This document shows, piece by piece, positions 61,401-64,000 of a stretch of 64,000 nucleotides of DNA. The position numbers and the translations under genes were made by a program. The stretch comes from Certhia americana (lineage: Eukaryota; Chordata; Aves; Passeriformes; Certhiidae): NCBI GenBank assembly GCA_018697195.1, contig CM031857.1:56970491-57034490 (forward strand). The letters run 5' to 3'. The stretch's first letter is position 1. Every line of letters begins with the position of its first letter. Under the pieces are notes generated by a model, which was given only the letters and a program-made list of their open reading frames with translations, searched no databases and was not told the origin of the DNA.

Positions 61401-64000
61401 GCTGTCAAAGAGAAAAACAAAAACTGCCAGAGGATGAAAAAGCACAGGTGCCAGCCAGACTGACACACAGGGAAACCCAGCTCCTTGGGTTACAGAGCAG
61501 GAATAGACCAAACATCACCAGCATAACTCGCCTCCCTGTACAGCACATCCCAGCCCTGCCCTCAGGATGCTCGTTGAAAGGAGGCAGTGGTTGACACTCC
61601 AGCCTGTTTTATCCTCCACACTGCCTATGAGGAATTGCCTATGTGAGTTAATTGCTAAACTTGTTTTGTAATGAGGAGAGCCACCTAATTAAACCTTGTC
61701 AGAGATGAGCCATGCATTGTACATAGGCTGCCTAACTACCATCTAAGGTGTTTTGCTACTTTTGATGCCAGCTGGGCCAAGTAAAAGCTCATGACCTGTA
61801 GCTCAATCCACACAACCATTGGGAAGAGTGAGTGACTTACAGCAATATATTAATCTTAAAAGACTGTCAAATAAAACGTCTTTTGCCAGAGGTCTTTCAC
61901 AGGACTTCACTTTCTCTTCTCCCAACATGTTCTCTAGATGTTGAACTGGAACCTGGAGGTATTAGACTGATGCATTTCCTTTTGGTTTTCTCTCTGTCCT
62001 TGACTGATGCAAACTCATGGACCTGCTCACAGCCATTCCCAGCTGTGATCAAACCATACACCTTCCTGCTGAATTCTGCCAAAACCCAAACTCACTTTCT
62101 CTGGCCCATTGTCCTTCTAAATTTTCTGCTTGTCAAATTAACCTCCTAAATGTGAACACAATATGGTTTGTGTCTCTTCCTCTGTATTTCAGTAACTAGA
62201 GGCAGAATCTCTTAGAGTTTTGAATGGATGCCTTCAAATAAGTTAATGACACCGGAACGTGTTTATGGCAGTTTGTATTTAATCACTATAGTCATAGCTG
62301 GATTAAAATTCATTTAAACTGATAAAGTAGAATTTTAACCTCTGTTGACATCACTGGGATAGAGTTGAATGCTGAGCTTCTGTCCACAGTAAAGAGAGAT
62401 GCAAAACCACCCAAGACTTTGAATGTTCTGGGTCAGAGGACTTTGGCTGAGCACTGCATGGAAAAGGGAGAGAAGTTCAGGTAAGAAGAGGGATGGTAGT
62501 GAGTAAATAAGAGATAAAGAAGTTTCAAAATAACTGTTTTCTTTCTTTTTGAGAGAAAATTAAAGTATTCTTGTCTCTTAATGAAAAATATGTTCGTATT
62601 ACCAGTTTGACTTGGGACCATAGTAATTTTGTCTCCAGCTGTCTTCTGGTGATTTCAGTTTCTAAGCATTTATCTTGTGCATGAGCTGACTTCTTTCAGA
62701 GTAAACTGAACTCAAAGGCCAGACCAAATGTACCCCAACTCCACAAGAGACATGTAGGTCCCAGCCAAAGTCTCGGACCTGAAAATATGAGGGTTTTTAT
62801 TTCCGTACTCAGGAAAGTACTTCCTGAATGCATGTTGTTCTTCACATTAGTATAACTTAAACCTAAATTTTAACTGTTTGGGTCAAAAGAGAGAGTTGTT
62901 GACAACCTAACTCCTGGTCACATTTGCAGAAACACCTTTTATATCGCGCTGAATGACAAAACCTTTTCCTCTTTTCCTCATTGGTCAGCTTTTTTTTTTT
63001 TTTCCCCAATGATGCCTATATTTGTTTAGTTAGTGACAAAACATCAGCCAAATCCTGAAAATAGAATGTGTAGGAGCAAAGCAAACTAAATGGATTATAT
63101 TATACAATTAGAGTTACAAGAATTAGTGGGCTGTAATAGACATTACAGCCAGGTTTGAAGGAAGCGTCAATCTTGAATTCACTAAAAGTCACAGTATAAC
63201 TTCATGTCCGTCAGAAAATCCTCAAAATCCAGCTGCACAGAGCATGCACTGACTGTAAAGTAAGTAAAGTAAGAAGCTCCTTTCCAGAGCAAGATTGTTC
63301 CAGATGCCAGAGAAACCAAGCAAAACACTGCTTGAAAGCTGTACTAGTGTTTCTGGATCTCAGTGCAAGGAGGTGGATGTCACCTGGTAGTCTTTTCCCT
63401 GCAGTGCAAAGGAGCCACCAGAGAACAAGCAGAGAGAAGTGGACAAAAAGCTAAGGAAATGTAAGTAAAGGGACCACGGCAGTATGCCAGGAGGGGGAGA
63501 GAGCCTGGCATTTGGAGCGCTGTGTGGCAATTAGAGGTGAAGAAATTGCCTTCATTCTGGCTCTGTTTTCAGGAAAACAAGGCTGTGCACATATCCTTTG
63601 CATGGGGAGGCTGCACACAAGAACTGCACAAGGCTGAGTGGAGGAAAGGGTTTGTTCTTCTTCCATTAAGTCCTCCCTCAGCAGAAGTCATCCAAAAGAG
63701 TCCAGTAGCAGTAAACAGCCATTTTAAAGGGTAGTGTGGGAAAAAAAAAAAAAAAAGGAAAAAGCATATTTATGAATGCAAAGTTAGAAATTTATTTCCT
63801 GTGTAAGGTTGTGGGCTTAAGCTCAGGGCAAACCACTCTCTCTACCTCCACCTCATGTTGCTGCCACCATACCAGGGTCGATATACATGGATCAGGAACT
63901 GGAGACACTGAATTCTTAACTTTTCTGCCAGTTTTGCTTCAAAACCTTTCATGACTACCACTCTGTCAAGAAACTTGTACTATTTCAAATACAAATGAAA
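58441..64000. other. RGCC upstream flank, no gene recognised
   Basis: AT-rich intergenic DNA. Apart from the CRE at 59181, it contains homopolymer runs (A14 at 60909-60922, T14 at 62990-63003, A16 at 63741-63756). No coding exon, RNA gene or mobile element was recognised. On human chromosome 13 the next gene in this direction is NAA16; no exon of it was seen here. Confidence 0.6.
59181..59188. promoter_or_regulatory. Perfect CRE palindrome upstream of RGCC
   Basis: TGACGTCA is the full consensus for CREB/ATF dimers. It lies about 1.3 kb upstream of the predicted RGCC start. The motif is exact; binding and relevance to RGCC are inference. Confidence 0.5.

Overview
This window is vertebrate nuclear DNA and almost certainly comes from a bird. 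Evidence for a bird is the presence of CR1 LINE fragments with the typical short-repeat 3' end, compact introns, and a gene pair whose predicted proteins closely resemble vertebrate VWA8 and RGCC. A probable endogenous-retrovirus LTR looks songbird-like, but that is an impression from memory. There are no bacterial-type operons, and nearly all of the short open frames are chance frames in introns and intergenic DNA.

Region 1 (1-18.8 kb, + strand) is the 3' end of VWA8, which encodes a mitochondrial AAA+ ATPase with a C-terminal von Willebrand A domain. Five exons (4873-4998, 6836-6994, 14696-14794, 15971-16209, 18578-18686) join in frame to give the last 243 residues, including the metal-ion-dependent adhesion site (MIDAS). 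The rest of the gene lies off the left edge. An old LINE copy sits in the 7.7 kb intron and a CR1 copy in the last intron.

Region 2 (18.8-43.5 kb) is intergenic. I see no supportable coding gene in it. It holds two more CR1 fragments, microsatellites, a weak orphan CpG patch near 39.0-39.4 kb, and several AT-rich, repeat-free stretches with short perfect inverted repeats that look like candidate conserved regulatory elements.

Region 3 (43.5-58.4 kb, - strand) is the complete RGCC (regulator of cell cycle, RGC-32) gene. Five coding exons (57819-57783, 57603-57427, 47570-47463, 45881-45819, 44104-44097) make a 130-residue protein. Its CpG-island promoter has a TATA box and GC boxes. All four introns are phase 1, so each internal exon is symmetric. 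Intron 2 carries the probable LTR.

Region 4 (58.4-64 kb) is the upstream flank of RGCC, with a perfect CRE palindrome about 1.3 kb upstream and no recognisable gene.

VWA8 and RGCC are convergent (tail to tail), the same order and orientation as on human chromosome 13q14. The two genes have no known joint pathway. I found no convincing evidence of a new biological system. The most unusual local items are the G-quadruplex-prone 179 bp first intron of RGCC, its 8-nucleotide terminal coding segment, and the hairpin-bearing noncoding stretches.
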